Shown here piece by piece: positions 15,323 through 25,312 of a stretch of 64,000 nt of DNA. Source of the DNA: Phycicoccus sp. Soil748 (lineage in GTDB: Bacteria > Actinomycetota > Actinomycetes > Actinomycetales > Dermatophilaceae); contig NZ_LMSC01000005.1 in the NCBI RefSeq assembly GCF_001428025.1, positions 249,313 to 313,312 of the forward strand, given 5' to 3'. The position numbers and the translations under genes were made by a program. The notes beneath the pieces were generated by a model. The model saw nothing but the letters and a program-made list of their open reading frames with translations, made no database searches and was not told the DNA's origin. The first letter of the stretch is position 1. The number at the start of each line of letters is the position of its first letter.

Positions 15323-17062
15323 TCAGCCCTGGGCGAGCTCTCCCAGCACGGCCTGTCGCAGGGTGTCGAGGCCGACGCCGCCGATGTCTAGGGCCTTGCG
15401 GTGGAAGTCCTTGAGGCTGAAGGCGTCGCCCTCGCGCAGACGGACCTGCTCGCGCAGCTGCAGCCAGAGCCGCTCGCCGATCTTGTAGGACGGTGCCTGG
15501 CCCGGCCAGCCGAGGTAGCGGTCGAGCTCGAAGCGCAGCCACGCTTCGCCCTGGTTGGCGTGGGCGGTGAGGTAGTCCCAGGCCTTGTCGTAGGTCCACT
15601 CGCCGCCGCCGACCTCCTCGGGGGCCTCGAACCCGCAGTGCACGCCGATGTCGATGACGACGCGGGCCGCCCGCAGCGACTGGCTGTCGAGCAGGCCCAT
15701 CCGGTTGCCGGGGTCGTCCATGTAGCCGAGCTCGGCCATGAGCAGCTCGGCGTAGAGGGCCCAGCCCTCGCCGTGGCCCGACGTCCAGGCCAGGATCCGG
15801 CGCCAGCGGTTGAGCAGCTCGGAACGGAAGACCGTCTGGGCGACCTGGAGGTGGTGGCCCGGGACGCCCTCGTGGTAGACGGTCGTGAGCTCCTTCCAGG
15901 TGCCGAACTCGGTGACGCCCTTGGGCACCGACCACCACATGCGGCCCGGCCGGGTGAAGTCCTCGCTGGGGCCGGTGTAGTAGATGCCGCCGGTCTGGGT
16001 GGGCGCGATCATGCACTCGATCCGGCGCACCGGGTCGGGGATGTCGAAGTGGGTGTCGGCGAGGACCGAGATGGCCTCGTCGGCCTTGGTCTGCATCCAC
16101 TCCCGCAGCTCGTCGGTGCCGCGCAGCTGGTATCGCGGGTCGTCCTCGAGGGCCGCGATGGCCTCCTTGACGGTCGCCCCGGGCTTGACCTGGTCGGCGA
16201 CGGCCGCCATCTCGGCGGTGATGCGGGCGACCTCGTCCTGGCCCCACCGGTAGGTCTCCTCGAGGTCGACCTCGGTGCCGAGGAACAGCCGCGACCACAG
16301 CGCGTAGCGCTCGCGGCCGCAGGCGTCGGCCTCCGGGGCCCGGTCGAGGAGCTCGGCCTCGAGCCAGCGGCCGACGTCGGCATACGCCTCGCGGGCGGTG
16401 CCGACGGCGGACGCGAGCTCGGTGCGGGTGCCGTCGGTGAGCTCGGTGTCGTCGGCCTTCGCGCCCGAGAGCAGGCCCGCGAAGTAGCCGTCGTCGGCGG
16501 TGAGGTCGCGGCACTGCTGGATGCACGCCTGGACCTGGCGGCGAGGTGCCACGTCCCCGCGCCCGGCAGCGGCGGTCAGGCTCTGCTTCCACTGGTCGAG
16601 GGCCGTGGGCACCTTGGCCATGCGTCGGGAGATGACGCCCCAGTCCTCCTCGGTGGCGGTCGCCATGAGGTCGAAGCAGCCGCGGATCTCCTGCAGCGGG
16701 GAGGCGATGACGTTGAGGGACATCTCCTCCAGCCCGGCGGCGTGCACCTCCTCGGCGAGCCCGAGCCGCTCACGCATCGCGGCCAGCGTCACCCGGTCGA
16801 TGTCGTCGACCGGCTCGGCGGACTCCAGCTTGGCGAGGGTCTCGCGACGCAGCCGCGAGGAGGCCTCCAGCCCGGCGGGGGAGAAGTCGTCGAGGTCCTC
16901 CTCGTGACCGGCGATCCCCAGGCTGGTGGCCGTGATCGGGCTGAGGTCGACGAGGGCGGCGAGGAAGTCGTCGGCGATCTGGTCGATGGCGGTGGCTGGG
17001 CGGGCGCTGGAGGTCTCTGGGCTCACCCGGGCGAAGGTACCCCAGCGCACTGACGACGTCAC
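15323..17062 (-). CDS. DUF885 family protein (M1/M3-like putative metallopeptidase)
   Basis: The 579-residue protein belongs to the DUF885 family. It carries TTVYHEGVPGHHLQ (about residues 390-403), an HExxxGHH-type zinc motif, and a downstream GHGEGWALYAELLMAE with the third ligand Glu, the usual DUF885 arrangement. These proteins are predicted zinc peptidases with unknown substrates. No signal peptide is seen, so it is probably cytosolic. A GTG at 17062 with AGGA about 7 bp upstream is chosen; a GTG at 17026 would also work. The 126 bp before the antiporter start holds two direct copies of GGACGAGCTGGTG. Confidence 0.85.
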   Translation of the reverse strand: MTSSVRWGTFARVSPETSSARPATAIDQIADDFLAALVDLSPITATSLGIAGHEEDLDDFSPAGLEASSRLRRETLAKLESAEPVDDIDRVTLAAMRERLGLAEEVHAAGLEEMSLNVIASPLQEIRGCFDLMATATEEDWGVISRRMAKVPTALDQWKQSLTAAAGRGDVAPRRQVQACIQQCRDLTADDGYFAGLLSGAKADDTELTDGTRTELASAVGTAREAYADVGRWLEAELLDRAPEADACGRERYALWSRLFLGTEVDLEETYRWGQDEVARITAEMAAVADQVKPGATVKEAIAALEDDPRYQLRGTDELREWMQTKADEAISVLADTHFDIPDPVRRIECMIAPTQTGGIYYTGPSEDFTRPGRMWWSVPKGVTEFGTWKELTTVYHEGVPGHHLQVAQTVFRSELLNRWRRILAWTSGHGEGWALYAELLMAELGYMDDPGNRMGLLDSQSLRAARVVIDIGVHCGFEAPEEVGGGEWTYDKAWDYLTAHANQGEAWLRFELDRYLGWPGQAPSYKIGERLWLQLREQVRLREGDAFSLKDFHRKALDIGGVGLDTLRQAVLGELAQG

Positions 17063-17099
17063 CGGAAATCCTGGCGGGAGATCCCGGTTGCCCAGTCCC

Positions 17100-17105
17100 T
17101 AGGGT
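17100..17105 (+). promoter_or_regulatory. -10 element, leaderless promoter of MOSC gene
   Basis: TAGGGT lies 6 bp before the ATG at 17112. Confidence 0.55.
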
Positions 17106-17111
17106 GGGGCC

Positions 17112-17783
17112 ATGAGCGCTCGCCTCCTGTCCCTCAACATCGGCCGCCCCGAGCCCAACGCCGCGAAGAAGGTGGGCGTCACGGGCATCGGCAAGACGCC
17201 GGTCGACAGCGCGGTGCTGCGCGCCCCGGGCCCGAAGCACGGCGGCCTCGGCAGCGGCCTCGAGGGCGACTTCATCGGCGACGTCCGGCACCACGGCGGT
17301 GACCAGCAGGCGGTCTACGCGTTCGCCCGCGAGGAGCTCGACCGGTGGGAGGAGCGCCTCGGGCGGCCCCTGGCCGCAGGGCTGTTCGGCGAGAACCTCA
17401 CCACCGCCGGCCTCGACGTCGACGGCGCCCTGCTCGGCGAGCGGTGGGCCGTGGGCCACGAGGTCGTGCTCGAGGTCTGCGGTCCGCGGATCCCGTGCGC
17501 GACGTTCCAGGCGCGGATGGGGGAGAAGGGGTGGGTACGGCGCTTCACCGAGGTGGGCCGCTCCGGCGCCTACCTGGCCGTGGTGACCGGTGGGACCGTA
17601 CGCAGCGGCGACGCCATCGAGGTCGTCTCCCGCCCCGACCACGACGTCGACGTCGTCGTCGCCTTCCGGGCCTTCACCGGCGACCTCGACGCGGCCCGCA
17701 GGGTGCTCGACGCCGACGCCCTCACCGGTCCGGACGCCGACGAGCTGCGCGAGGTGGTGGAGCGCCGTACCGCGCGCTCCTGA
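17112..17783 (+). CDS. MOSC-domain protein (YiiM-like)
   Basis: The 223-residue protein has MOSC features: HHGGDQQAVYAF near residue 60, GLFGENLTTAGLDVD near 94, and the conserved cysteine in VCGPRIPCATFQ (about residue 130). MOSC proteins handle sulfur transfer with molybdenum cofactor; YiiM-type members reduce hydroxylated purines such as 6-hydroxylaminopurine together with a redox partner. The specific substrate here is unknown. The C-terminal about 45 residues (the 3-alpha-like helices LDAARRVLDADAL) fit the YiiM length. It stands alone and converges on accE. Confidence 0.88.
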   Translation: MSARLLSLNIGRPEPNAAKKVGVTGIGKTPVDSAVLRAPGPKHGGLGSGLEGDFIGDVRHHGGDQQAVYAFAREELDRWEERLGRPLAAGLFGENLTTAGLDVDGALLGERWAVGHEVVLEVCGPRIPCATFQARMGEKGWVRRFTEVGRSGAYLAVVTGGTVRSGDAIEVVSRPDHDVDVVVAFRAFTGDLDAARRVLDADALTGPDADELREVVERRTARS

Positions 17784-17802
17784 GCGACCGGGCGCGTGGG
17801 CC

Positions 17803-18023
17803 TCAGCGCCAGGCGGAGGCGCCCCAGGCGCCGGGACCCGGGGTGAGGGGGCGGCGCACCAGCCGCTCGCGCGAGGCCCACACCGAGGTACGGCGCGGGG
17901 CCGCCGGCTCCTCGCCGCCGGACGCGGCGGACAGCACCGCGAGCAGCGCGGCGATCTCCTCGGGGCTGGCGGCGCCCCGTACCAGCCGAAGCGGTGGCTG
18001 GTCGGTTCGGTCGTCGACGCCCA

Positions 18024-18024
<1 letters not shown>
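17803..18024 (-). CDS. accE5: acyl-CoA carboxylase epsilon subunit
   Basis: This 73-residue protein is easy to miss by size. It contains PLRLVRGAASPEEIAALLAV, the signature of the actinobacterial epsilon subunit, which docks on the beta hexamer and stimulates activity with the alpha subunit. The basic C-terminus ending PGAWGASAWR is also typical. The ATG at 18024 overlaps the beta-subunit stop by one base (TGATG), so translation is coupled. Its presence identifies the upstream beta subunit as the AccD5-type acetyl/propionyl enzyme. Confidence 0.9.
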
Positions 18025-19688
<1,664 letters not shown>

Positions 19689-19695
19689 GGCCGGG

Positions 19696-19705
19696 AGCCT
19701 AGCCT
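19696..19705. promoter_or_regulatory. divergent overlapping leaderless promoters, accD5 and birA
   Basis: AGCCTAGCCT contains TAGGCT (minus, 19701-19696, 7 bp before accD5 ATG) and TAGCCT (plus, 19700-19705, 7 bp before birA ATG). The hexamers share two bases, so polymerase binding on one should exclude the other. Confidence 0.65.
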
Positions 19706-19712
19706 TGACCCC

Positions 19713-20492
19713 ATGCGCGAACCGCTCCAGCGTGAGGCATTGCACGAGGCGTTGGTCACGTCTGGTTCCCGGTGGACCGACGTCGACGTCCACCGCGAGC
19801 TCGGCTCCACCAACGCGGAGGCGGCGCGCATCGCGCGGCCGTTCCACGTCGTCGTGACCGACCACCAGCAGGCAGGCCGGGGCCGCCTCGGCCGCACCTG
19901 GGAGACCCCTCGCGGCACCTCGCTGACGTTGTCGGTGCTCCTGCCCGCGCCGGACAGCGGCCGGGAGTGGATGCCGCTGGTGGCCGGGCTCGCGGTCCGC
20001 GACGCGGTGCGCGACGTGGCCGGGGTCGAGGCTGTCCTCAAGTGGCCCAACGACGTCCTGCTCCCGGCCGACGGCGAGCGCAAGGTCGGCGGCATCCTCT
20101 GCGAGCTCCAGCCCGGCGGCATCGTCGTCGGGATCGGGGTCAACGTCGACCAGGAGCGTGACGAGCTCCCGGTGGACACCGCCACCTCGCTGCGGCTCGC
20201 CGGCGCGCCCGGGGTCTCCCGCGAGGACCTCGTCGTCGCGATCCTCACCCACCTCGCGCGCTGGCACGGTGAGCTGTGCGGCGACGCGCACGCGCGGGCC
20301 GGCGTGCACTCCGCGTACCGCGCCGCGTGCGTCACGATCGGCCGCGACGTCGAGCTCCACGTCGGGGCAGGCGACGTACGCCGCGTGCGCGCCACCGGTG
20401 TCGACGAGGAGGGCCGTCTCGTGGTCGCAGGGGGCGGCACGGAGTACCCGGTCGCCGCGGGCGACGTCGTGCACGTGCGACCCGCAGGCTGA
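19713..20492 (+). CDS. birA: biotin--[acetyl-CoA-carboxylase] ligase
   Basis: The 259-residue enzyme activates biotin with ATP and attaches it to the BCCP lysine. Motifs: [27 protein letters not shown] (the GRGRxGR biotinyl-AMP loop), LKWPNDVLL and KVGGILCE, then a C-terminal SH3-like domain. There is no N-terminal HTH, so it is the monofunctional class and not a repressor. It sits head-to-head with the carboxylase beta gene whose holoenzyme needs it, an arrangement common in actinobacteria. The start is set by the -10 spacing. Confidence 0.95.
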   Translation: MREPLQREALHEALVTSGSRWTDVDVHRELGSTNAEAARIARPFHVVVTDHQQAGRGRLGRTWETPRGTSLTLSVLLPAPDSGREWMPLVAGLAVRDAVRDVAGVEAVLKWPNDVLLPADGERKVGGILCELQPGGIVVGIGVNVDQERDELPVDTATSLRLAGAPGVSREDLVVAILTHLARWHGELCGDAHARAGVHSAYRAACVTIGRDVELHVGAGDVRRVRATGVDEEGRLVVAGGGTEYPVAAGDVVHVRPAG

Positions 20493-20635
20493 AGGGGGTC
20501 CGGGCCCGACACGGGTGGTCCCGGACGGCGCGGCCCCCTCGCGCACGGCATGATGCGGGGTGAGGGGAGCGCGACGGTGCGCCCCGAGCAGCCCAGCCGT
20601 GAACCCTGCCCGAGGAGCCCGAGGAGGAGTCAGCC

Positions 20636-21865
20636 GTGTCCGAGGTCGGCCGACACCGGATCGTGCGCCCCGAGGACTTCGCCGCCCTCGGGCCGGACAA
20701 CCTCGAGGCCCGCCTGCTCGGCAAGCCCGCGACCATGGCCCGCCGCGACGTCAGCCGCGGGGCCGAGGTGTCGCTGCTGTCGGCGCGCAAGTTCTGGCAC
20801 GCCTTGGGGTTCCCGATCGTCGCCGACGACGACGCCATGTTCACCGAGGCCGACCAGATGGCCCTCATGGCCGTCGCGCGGCTGGTGCGCGAGGAGGAGC
20901 TCGACGAGCCCACCGCGCTGGCCCTGACCCGCGCGTTCGCCCGCACCACCGACCGCCTCGCCGTCTGGCAGACCCAGCTCATGGCCGAGGCGCTCGCCGC
21001 ACCTGGCCTCGAGGCGGCGCTCGACGAGGCCGACGCGCGCGCCGTACCGGACCTCGCCGCGGCCAAGGCGGCCGCCCGCAAGCTCGCCGACATGGCCGAC
21101 AGCCTCGAGCCCCTCCTGATCTACGCCTGGCGCCGCCACCTCACCGCCGCCATCTCGCGCATGCTCGCCGACGCCGACCCCCAGCAGTCGTCCCAAGGCG
21201 TACGTCGCGTGGTCGGGTTCGCCGACCTCGTCAGCTTCACCTCGCTGGTGCGGCGGATGACCGAGCGGCAGCTCGCGGTGATGGTGCAGCGGTTCGAGGC
21301 CCTGGCCACCGACATCGTCACGGCACACGGGGGCCGGGTCATCAAGACCGTGGGTGACGAGATCCTGTTCGTCACCCTCGACGCGGCGCCCGCCGCAGCC
21401 GTCGCGCTCGACCTCGTGGAGACCATGGCCGAGGACGACCTGCTCCCCGACGTGCGGGTCGGCATGGCGGTCGGGCCGGTGCTGTCGCGGCTCGGCGACG
21501 TCTTCGGCACCACCGTCAACCGCGCCAGCCGGCTCACCAGCGTCGCGCCCGGCGGCGGCGTGCTCGTCGACGACGCCCTCGCCTCGGCGCTCGCGTCGGT
21601 GTCCGGGTTCGAGACCACCGCCCTGCGGCGGCGGACTCTGCGTGGCATCGGGACCGTGACCCCCAGCGAGCTCCGTCGCGCGGCCGGCGGCCGGTTGGGC
21701 GGGCGGGCGCCCGAGACCGTCGCCGCCACCTCCGCAGCCTCCACGCTCGACGGCTCCGCCCTCAACGCCTCCACCCTCAACGCCTCCACCACCAAGGCCT
21801 CCACCACCAACGCCTCCACCACCAACGCCTCCAGCGTCACCGCTCCACGGAAGGACACCCCATGA
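20636..21865 (+). CDS. class III adenylate cyclase with N-terminal regulatory domain
   Basis: The 409-residue protein has about 190 N-terminal residues resembling the regulatory domain of Rv1264-type cyclases ([16 protein letters not shown]), then a class III catalytic domain. The metal-binding Asp residues are in [13 protein letters not shown] and [10 protein letters not shown], the Lys precedes the second, and Asp, Asn and Arg occur in [13 protein letters not shown]. All key residues for making cAMP are kept, so it should be active. In Rv1264 the N-terminal domain senses pH. The last about 35 residues are Asn-Ala-Ser-Thr repeats. GTG at 20636 has a GGAGGAG ribosome site at 7-bp spacing. It overlaps the next gene by 4 bp. 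Confidence 0.9.
   Translation: MSEVGRHRIVRPEDFAALGPDNLEARLLGKPATMARRDVSRGAEVSLLSARKFWHALGFPIVADDDAMFTEADQMALMAVARLVREEELDEPTALALTRAFARTTDRLAVWQTQLMAEALAAPGLEAALDEADARAVPDLAAAKAAARKLADMADSLEPLLIYAWRRHLTAAISRMLADADPQQSSQGVRRVVGFADLVSFTSLVRRMTERQLAVMVQRFEALATDIVTAHGGRVIKTVGDEILFVTLDAAPAAAVALDLVETMAEDDLLPDVRVGMAVGPVLSRLGDVFGTTVNRASRLTSVAPGGGVLVDDALASALASVSGFETTALRRRTLRGIGTVTPSELRRAAGGRLGGRAPETVAATSAASTLDGSALNASTLNASTTKASTTNASTTNASSVTAPRKDTP
21746..21835 (+). repeat. 15-bp tandem repeat encoding [LT]NAST units at cyclase C-terminus
   Basis: Units start at 21746 (degenerate), 21761, 21776, 21791, 21806 and 21821. The consensus is ACCAACGCCTCCACC or CTCAACGCCTCCACC, encoding [10 protein letters not shown]. 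Near-identical codons suggest recent slippage, unlike the Pro-rich repeat at 1150. Confidence 0.92.
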
Positions 21866-22653
21866 CCTCAGCACTGGTCCGCGTCGAGCGGCACGGCGAG
21901 GGCGGCCACGTCGCCGAGATCGTGCTCGACCGCCCCGAGGCGATGAACGCCGTCTCCACGGAGATGGCCCACGCCCTCGGCCGCGCGACCAAGGAGCTCG
22001 CCGAGGACCCCACCGTCCGCGCCGTCGTGGTCAGCTCGACCCACCCGAAGGCCTTCTGCGTGGGCGCCGACCTCAAGGAGCGCAACTCCTTCACCGACGA
22101 CGAGCTGCGCGCGCAGCGGCCGCTGGCGCGGGCGGCATACCGAGGGGTGCTCGACCTGCCCGTCCCGGTGGTGGCGGCCGTCGACGGCTACGCGCTCGGC
22201 GGGGGGTTCGAGATCGCGCTGTCCTGCGACTTGGTCGTCTGCGGCGAGTCGGCCGTCGTCGGGCTGCCGGAGGTGTCTGTGGGCGTGATCCCCGGCGGCG
22301 GCGGCACTCAGCTGCTGACCCGTCGCGTCGGGTGGTCGAGGGCCGCTCGCATGGTGTTCACCGCCGAGCGCTTCTCGGCTGCCGACGCCCACGCCCTCGG
22401 GGCAGTCGACGAGGTGGTGCCCGCCGGCACCGCTCGCGACCGGGCGCTGGAGCTGGCCACCACCATCGCGGGCAACTCCCCCGTGGGTGTGCGCAACGCC
22501 AAGGCGGCCATGCGGCTCGGGTTCGACACCGACCTCGACGCCGGCCTGCACATCGAGGACGAGCGGTGGGCGGCCACCGCGTTCTCGGGCGACCGCGCCG
22601 AGGGCGTGGCTGCTTTCAACGAAAAGCGTTCTCCGGTGTGGCCCGGTCGCTGA
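21862..22653 (+). CDS. enoyl-CoA hydratase/isomerase family protein
   Basis: The 263-residue crotonase-fold protein has the oxyanion hole segments FCVGADLKER (about residue 72) and DGYALGGGFEIALSCDLVV (about residue 109), followed by FTAERFSAADAHALGAVDEVV. Glu residues usual for hydratases lie at GLPEVSVGVIPGGGGTQ, where Glu is kept, so hydratase activity is plausible. The ATG overlaps the cyclase stop (ATGA), and the two may be co-transcribed even though their roles seem unrelated. The substrate is unknown. Confidence 0.93.
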   Translation: MTSALVRVERHGEGGHVAEIVLDRPEAMNAVSTEMAHALGRATKELAEDPTVRAVVVSSTHPKAFCVGADLKERNSFTDDELRAQRPLARAAYRGVLDLPVPVVAAVDGYALGGGFEIALSCDLVVCGESAVVGLPEVSVGVIPGGGGTQLLTRRVGWSRAARMVFTAERFSAADAHALGAVDEVVPAGTARDRALELATTIAGNSPVGVRNAKAAMRLGFDTDLDAGLHIEDERWAATAFSGDRAEGVAAFNEKRSPVWPGR

Positions 22654-22670
22654 TCTGGCCCCCGGTTGCC

Positions 22671-22676
22671 TACGAT
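22671..22676 (+). promoter_or_regulatory. -10 element, leaderless promoter of response regulator
   Basis: TACGAT lies 7 bp before the ATG at 22684. It supports that start over an in-frame ATG at 22666, which would overlap the hexamer. Confidence 0.55.
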
Positions 22677-22683
22677 CACCCCC

Positions 22684-23361
22684 ATGACCCGAGTGCTGCT
22701 GGCCGAGGACGACCCTGCGATCTCCGAGCCCCTGGCCCGGGCGTTGCGCCGTGAGGGGTACGACGTGGACGTCCGTGCCGACGGGCGCGCCGCCCTCGAG
22801 GCCTCCGCGGAGAACCCCGACCTCGTGGTGCTCGACCTCGGCCTGCCCTACGTCGACGGCCTCGAGGTCTGCCGCCGCATCCGCGCCGAGGGACGCACGG
22901 TCCCGGTCCTGATCCTCACGGCTCGCGCAGACGAGGTCGACACCGTCGTCGGTCTGGACGCCGGCGCCGACGACTACGTCACCAAGCCGTTCCGGCTGGC
23001 CGAGCTGCTCGCCCGCGTGCGGGCCCTGCTGCGCCGCAACCCGACCGACGCGCCCTCGACCAACGAGCTGGTCCGCATCGACCCCGAGGGCCGACGCGCC
23101 TGGTTCCGCGAGGAGGAGCTGCAGCTCACCGCCAAGGAGTTCGACCTGCTGCGCGTGCTCGTCCGCGAACAGGGCAAGGTCGTCTCGCGCGAGCAGCTCA
23201 TGCGCGAGATCTGGGAGACCGCGTGGTTCGGGTCCACCAAGACCCTCGACATGCACATCTCCGTCCTGCGGCGGAAGCTCGGCGACGACGCCGCGCAGCC
23301 CCGCTACATCGCCACCGTCCGCGGAGTCGGTTTCCGGTTCGAGCGCGGGGAAGAGGTCTGA
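22684..23361 (+). CDS. OmpR-family response regulator
   Basis: The 225-residue protein has a receiver domain with the acidic pair LAEDDPAI, phospho-acceptor Asp in LVVLDLGLPYVDG (about residue 50), Thr in ILTARAD and Lys in DDYVTKPF. A C-terminal winged helix follows (LTAKEFDLLRVLVREQGKVV, RKLGDDAAQPRYIATVRGVG). It is cotranscribed with the histidine kinase 9 bp downstream. Targets are unknown; no obvious direct-repeat box is seen upstream. Confidence 0.95.
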   Translation: MTRVLLAEDDPAISEPLARALRREGYDVDVRADGRAALEASAENPDLVVLDLGLPYVDGLEVCRRIRAEGRTVPVLILTARADEVDTVVGLDAGADDYVTKPFRLAELLARVRALLRRNPTDAPSTNELVRIDPEGRRAWFREEELQLTAKEFDLLRVLVREQGKVVSREQLMREIWETAWFGSTKTLDMHISVLRRKLGDDAAQPRYIATVRGVGFRFERGEEV

Positions 23362-23370
23362 GCGCCTGAC

Positions 23371-24396
23371 ATGCGCCAACAGCTGATCCGCTCGACGGTC
23401 CTGGCCGTCAGCCTGGCCATCCTCATCACGATGGCTCCCGTGGGTTTCGCGATCTGGCGGGCGACGGTGCGGGGACGGGGTGCCGTGGCCCAGTGGCTCG
23501 ACGCAGGCACGCCGGCCTCGACGTCGATGCGCCTCGGCGGCGTCGTCATCGCCCTCGCCGTGCTCGCGCTCGGTGCTGGGGTGTTCGTCGCGATCCAGCA
23601 GGCGCAGCGGCTCTCGCGGCCCATGACGCTGCTCGCCGACAGGGCCGAGCGGCTCGGCGCGGGCGAGTCCCGCATCCAGCCGCTGCACACCGGCATCGCC
23701 GAGCTCGACCAGGTGAGCCAGGTCCTCTCGCGCAGCGCCCAGACGCTCACGAAGTCGCTGGCGTCCGAGCGCGACTTCGCCGCCGACGCCTCGCACCAGC
23801 TGCGCACGCCGCTCACCGCGCTGCTCATGCGGCTCGAGGAGATCGCCGCCACCGACGACCTCGAGGTCGTGCAGGAGGAGGCCAACATCGCCATCGCCCA
23901 GGTGGAGCGGCTCACCCGTGTCGTCGACGACCTCATGTCGCGCACCCGCCGCGGTGGCGACGAGCCCAAGGCGACCGTGTCGCTCGACTCGGTCATCGCG
24001 GCACTGCAGCGCGAGTGGCAGCCGGCGTTCGAGCAGGCCCGGCGCAGCGTCCGCGTCCACGGCGAGCGCGGGCTGGTCGTGCAGGCCACGCCCGTGGCCC
24101 TCTCGCAGGTCCTCTCCACGCTGCTCGAGAACTCCCTGGCGCACGGCCGCGGCACCGTCGACGTGCACGCGCGGCGCTCGGGCCCCTCGGTCGTCGTCGA
24201 GGTCAGCGACCAGGGCGAGGGAGTGCCGGCCACCATCGCGCCGCACATCTTCGAGCGTTCGGTCACCACCAGCGGCACCGGCCTCGGCTTGGCGCTCGCC
24301 CGCGACCTCGCCGAGTCCAACGGTGGCCGGCTCGAGCTCATCCAGGCCCAGCCGGCGATCTTCGCCCTGTTCCTCAGCGAGTCCGACGCCGGCTGA
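23371..24396 (+). CDS. sensor histidine kinase
   Basis: The 341-residue membrane kinase has one N-terminal helix (VLAVSLAILITMAPVGFAIW), a very short outside loop of about 25 residues, a second helix near residues 53-74, a HAMP-like linker, the H-box DASHQLRTPLTAL (about residue 143), the N-box LLENSLAHG, and G-boxes SDQGEGVP and GTGLGLAL. The tiny extracytoplasmic loop suggests it senses the membrane or a partner protein, as in small-loop actinobacterial kinases. It forms a two-gene operon with the regulator. Confidence 0.95.
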   Translation: MRQQLIRSTVLAVSLAILITMAPVGFAIWRATVRGRGAVAQWLDAGTPASTSMRLGGVVIALAVLALGAGVFVAIQQAQRLSRPMTLLADRAERLGAGESRIQPLHTGIAELDQVSQVLSRSAQTLTKSLASERDFAADASHQLRTPLTALLMRLEEIAATDDLEVVQEEANIAIAQVERLTRVVDDLMSRTRRGGDEPKATVSLDSVIAALQREWQPAFEQARRSVRVHGERGLVVQATPVALSQVLSTLLENSLAHGRGTVDVHARRSGPSVVVEVSDQGEGVPATIAPHIFERSVTTSGTGLGLALARDLAESNGGRLELIQAQPAIFALFLSESDAG

Positions 24397-24417
24397 CCCC
24401 GCTCTGCCCGCCGAGGT

Positions 24418-24456
24418 GCGCCTGGCCCACGAAGCTCCGTGGCCCAGGCGCCTTTT
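24418..24456 (+). terminator. intrinsic terminator of the two-component operon
   Basis: GCGCCTGGCCCAC pairs with GTGGCCCAGGCGC (one mismatch) around GAAGCTCC and is followed by CTTTTC. It is 22 bp after the kinase stop and the most classical terminator in the window. Confidence 0.85.
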
Positions 24457-24514
24457 CGTAGGCAGGGCAGGGGAGGGCACGGCCGGGCGGGGCGGACGGG
24501 GCGCGCGGGGCGGC

Positions 24515-24659
24515 GTACCCGGTCCGGGAACTTTCGGCCCATGGGCCGGGAGTGGGCACGAGGCTCGGTACCCCGCCGGGAACTTTCGGCCCATGGGCCG
24601 GGAGCGGGCACGGAAGCGCGGTACCCCGCCGGGAACTTTCGGCCCATGGGCCGAAAGTT
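24515..24659. repeat. three 52-53 bp tandem repeats with palindromic core; last copy a perfect 26-bp palindrome
   Basis: The 20-mer AACTTTCGGCCCATGGGCCG occurs at 24529, 24581 and 24634, spaced 52 and 53 bp. Each copy is preceded by a GTACCC or GGTACC box and CCGGGAA, and the first two are followed by GGGAGYGGGCACG. The third copy completes a perfect 26-bp palindrome (24634-24659; half-site AACTTTCGGCCCA). This fills the 310-bp gap between the kinase terminator and gtrA, and no ORF is credible in it. With only three units and no CRISPR-like spacers, it looks like a REP-type intergenic element or a multi-site operator. Confidence 0.9.
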
Positions 24660-24706
24660 AGCCGGGGTGAGGGTGGCGCGGCGGATTGGAGAGCGCCGGG
24701 CTCGGC

Positions 24707-25207
24707 TCAGTCGGCGAGCGGGGAGGTGTCCTCGAGGGGCTCGTGGCTGAAGACGAAGCGGCGGTAGGCCCAGAAGCGGAACAGCGTGCCGAGCCCGATG
24801 CCGACGACCTTGGCGGCGTTCTCCGCGGCGAGGCTCGTGTGGCCGGGCACGATCTGGTTGGTGAGCCCGACGCAGGCGGCCTGGATCAGCAGTGCCACGC
24901 CGTTGGTGAGCGCGAACAGCATGGCCTCGTGGTGGACCGGGCGGTTGCGCCGGTGGCGGAACGTCCACATCCGGTTGCCGATCCACGCCGCGGCGGTCGC
25001 GACGGCGGCGGAGATGATGGTCGCGATGACGGCCCTCGACAGGACCCAGGTGCCCTGGCCGTGGAGCACGGTGGCGCGCAGGAGGTTGAACCCACCGATG
25101 TCGATGACGAACGCGACCGCGCCCACCACCCCGAACTTGATCATCTCGCGGTAGAGGACGTCGACGGTCCCGCGCAGGCGCGTGACGAGGGAGGGGCTCG
25201 CTGACAC
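24707..25207 (-). CDS. GtrA-family membrane protein
   Basis: The 166-residue protein has four predicted membrane helices and GtrA hallmarks FGVVGAVAFVIDIGGFNLLR and NRMWTFR, plus a terminal FWAYRRFVF. GtrA proteins flip or assist undecaprenyl-linked sugars in cell-surface modification. The GTG at 25207 lies 6 bp after TAGGCT. It diverges from purK over about 105 bp. No dedicated GtrB-like glycosyltransferase is adjacent, though polysaccharide genes start 3.5 kb away. Confidence 0.88.
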   Translation of the reverse strand: MSASPSLVTRLRGTVDVLYREMIKFGVVGAVAFVIDIGGFNLLRATVLHGQGTWVLSRAVIATIISAAVATAAAWIGNRMWTFRHRRNRPVHHEAMLFALTNGVALLIQAACVGLTNQIVPGHTSLAAENAAKVVGIGLGTLFRFWAYRRFVFSHEPLEDTSPLAD

Positions 25208-25213
25208 CAGTGG

Positions 25214-25219
25214 AGCCTA
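25214..25219 (-). promoter_or_regulatory. -10 element, leaderless promoter of gtrA
   Basis: TAGGCT on the minus strand, 6 bp before the GTG at 25207. Confidence 0.5.
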
Positions 25220-25300
25220 TCGGCGGCCCCTGTGTGCTGCGTGCCGGCCACGCGCGGTCCCGACCGATGAGGTGGCGGCAGGGGTCCCGGCGGCGGCCGA

Positions 25301-25306
25301 TATCCT
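25301..25306 (+). promoter_or_regulatory. -10 element, leaderless promoter of purKE
   Basis: TATCCT, 6 bp before the GTG at 25313. No purine riboswitch is recognisable because there is no leader. Confidence 0.55.
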
Positions 25307-25312
25307 CGCCGC

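Noticed and set aside
24515..24659. Possible mini-CRISPR
   Set aside because: Only three units, the repeated part makes up most of each unit, the short intervening sequences resemble each other, and there are no cas genes.
24439..24767. Small plus-strand frames across the palindromic repeats
   Set aside because: Their products repeat the same short peptide because of the DNA repeat. No ribosome site or conserved motif supports them.
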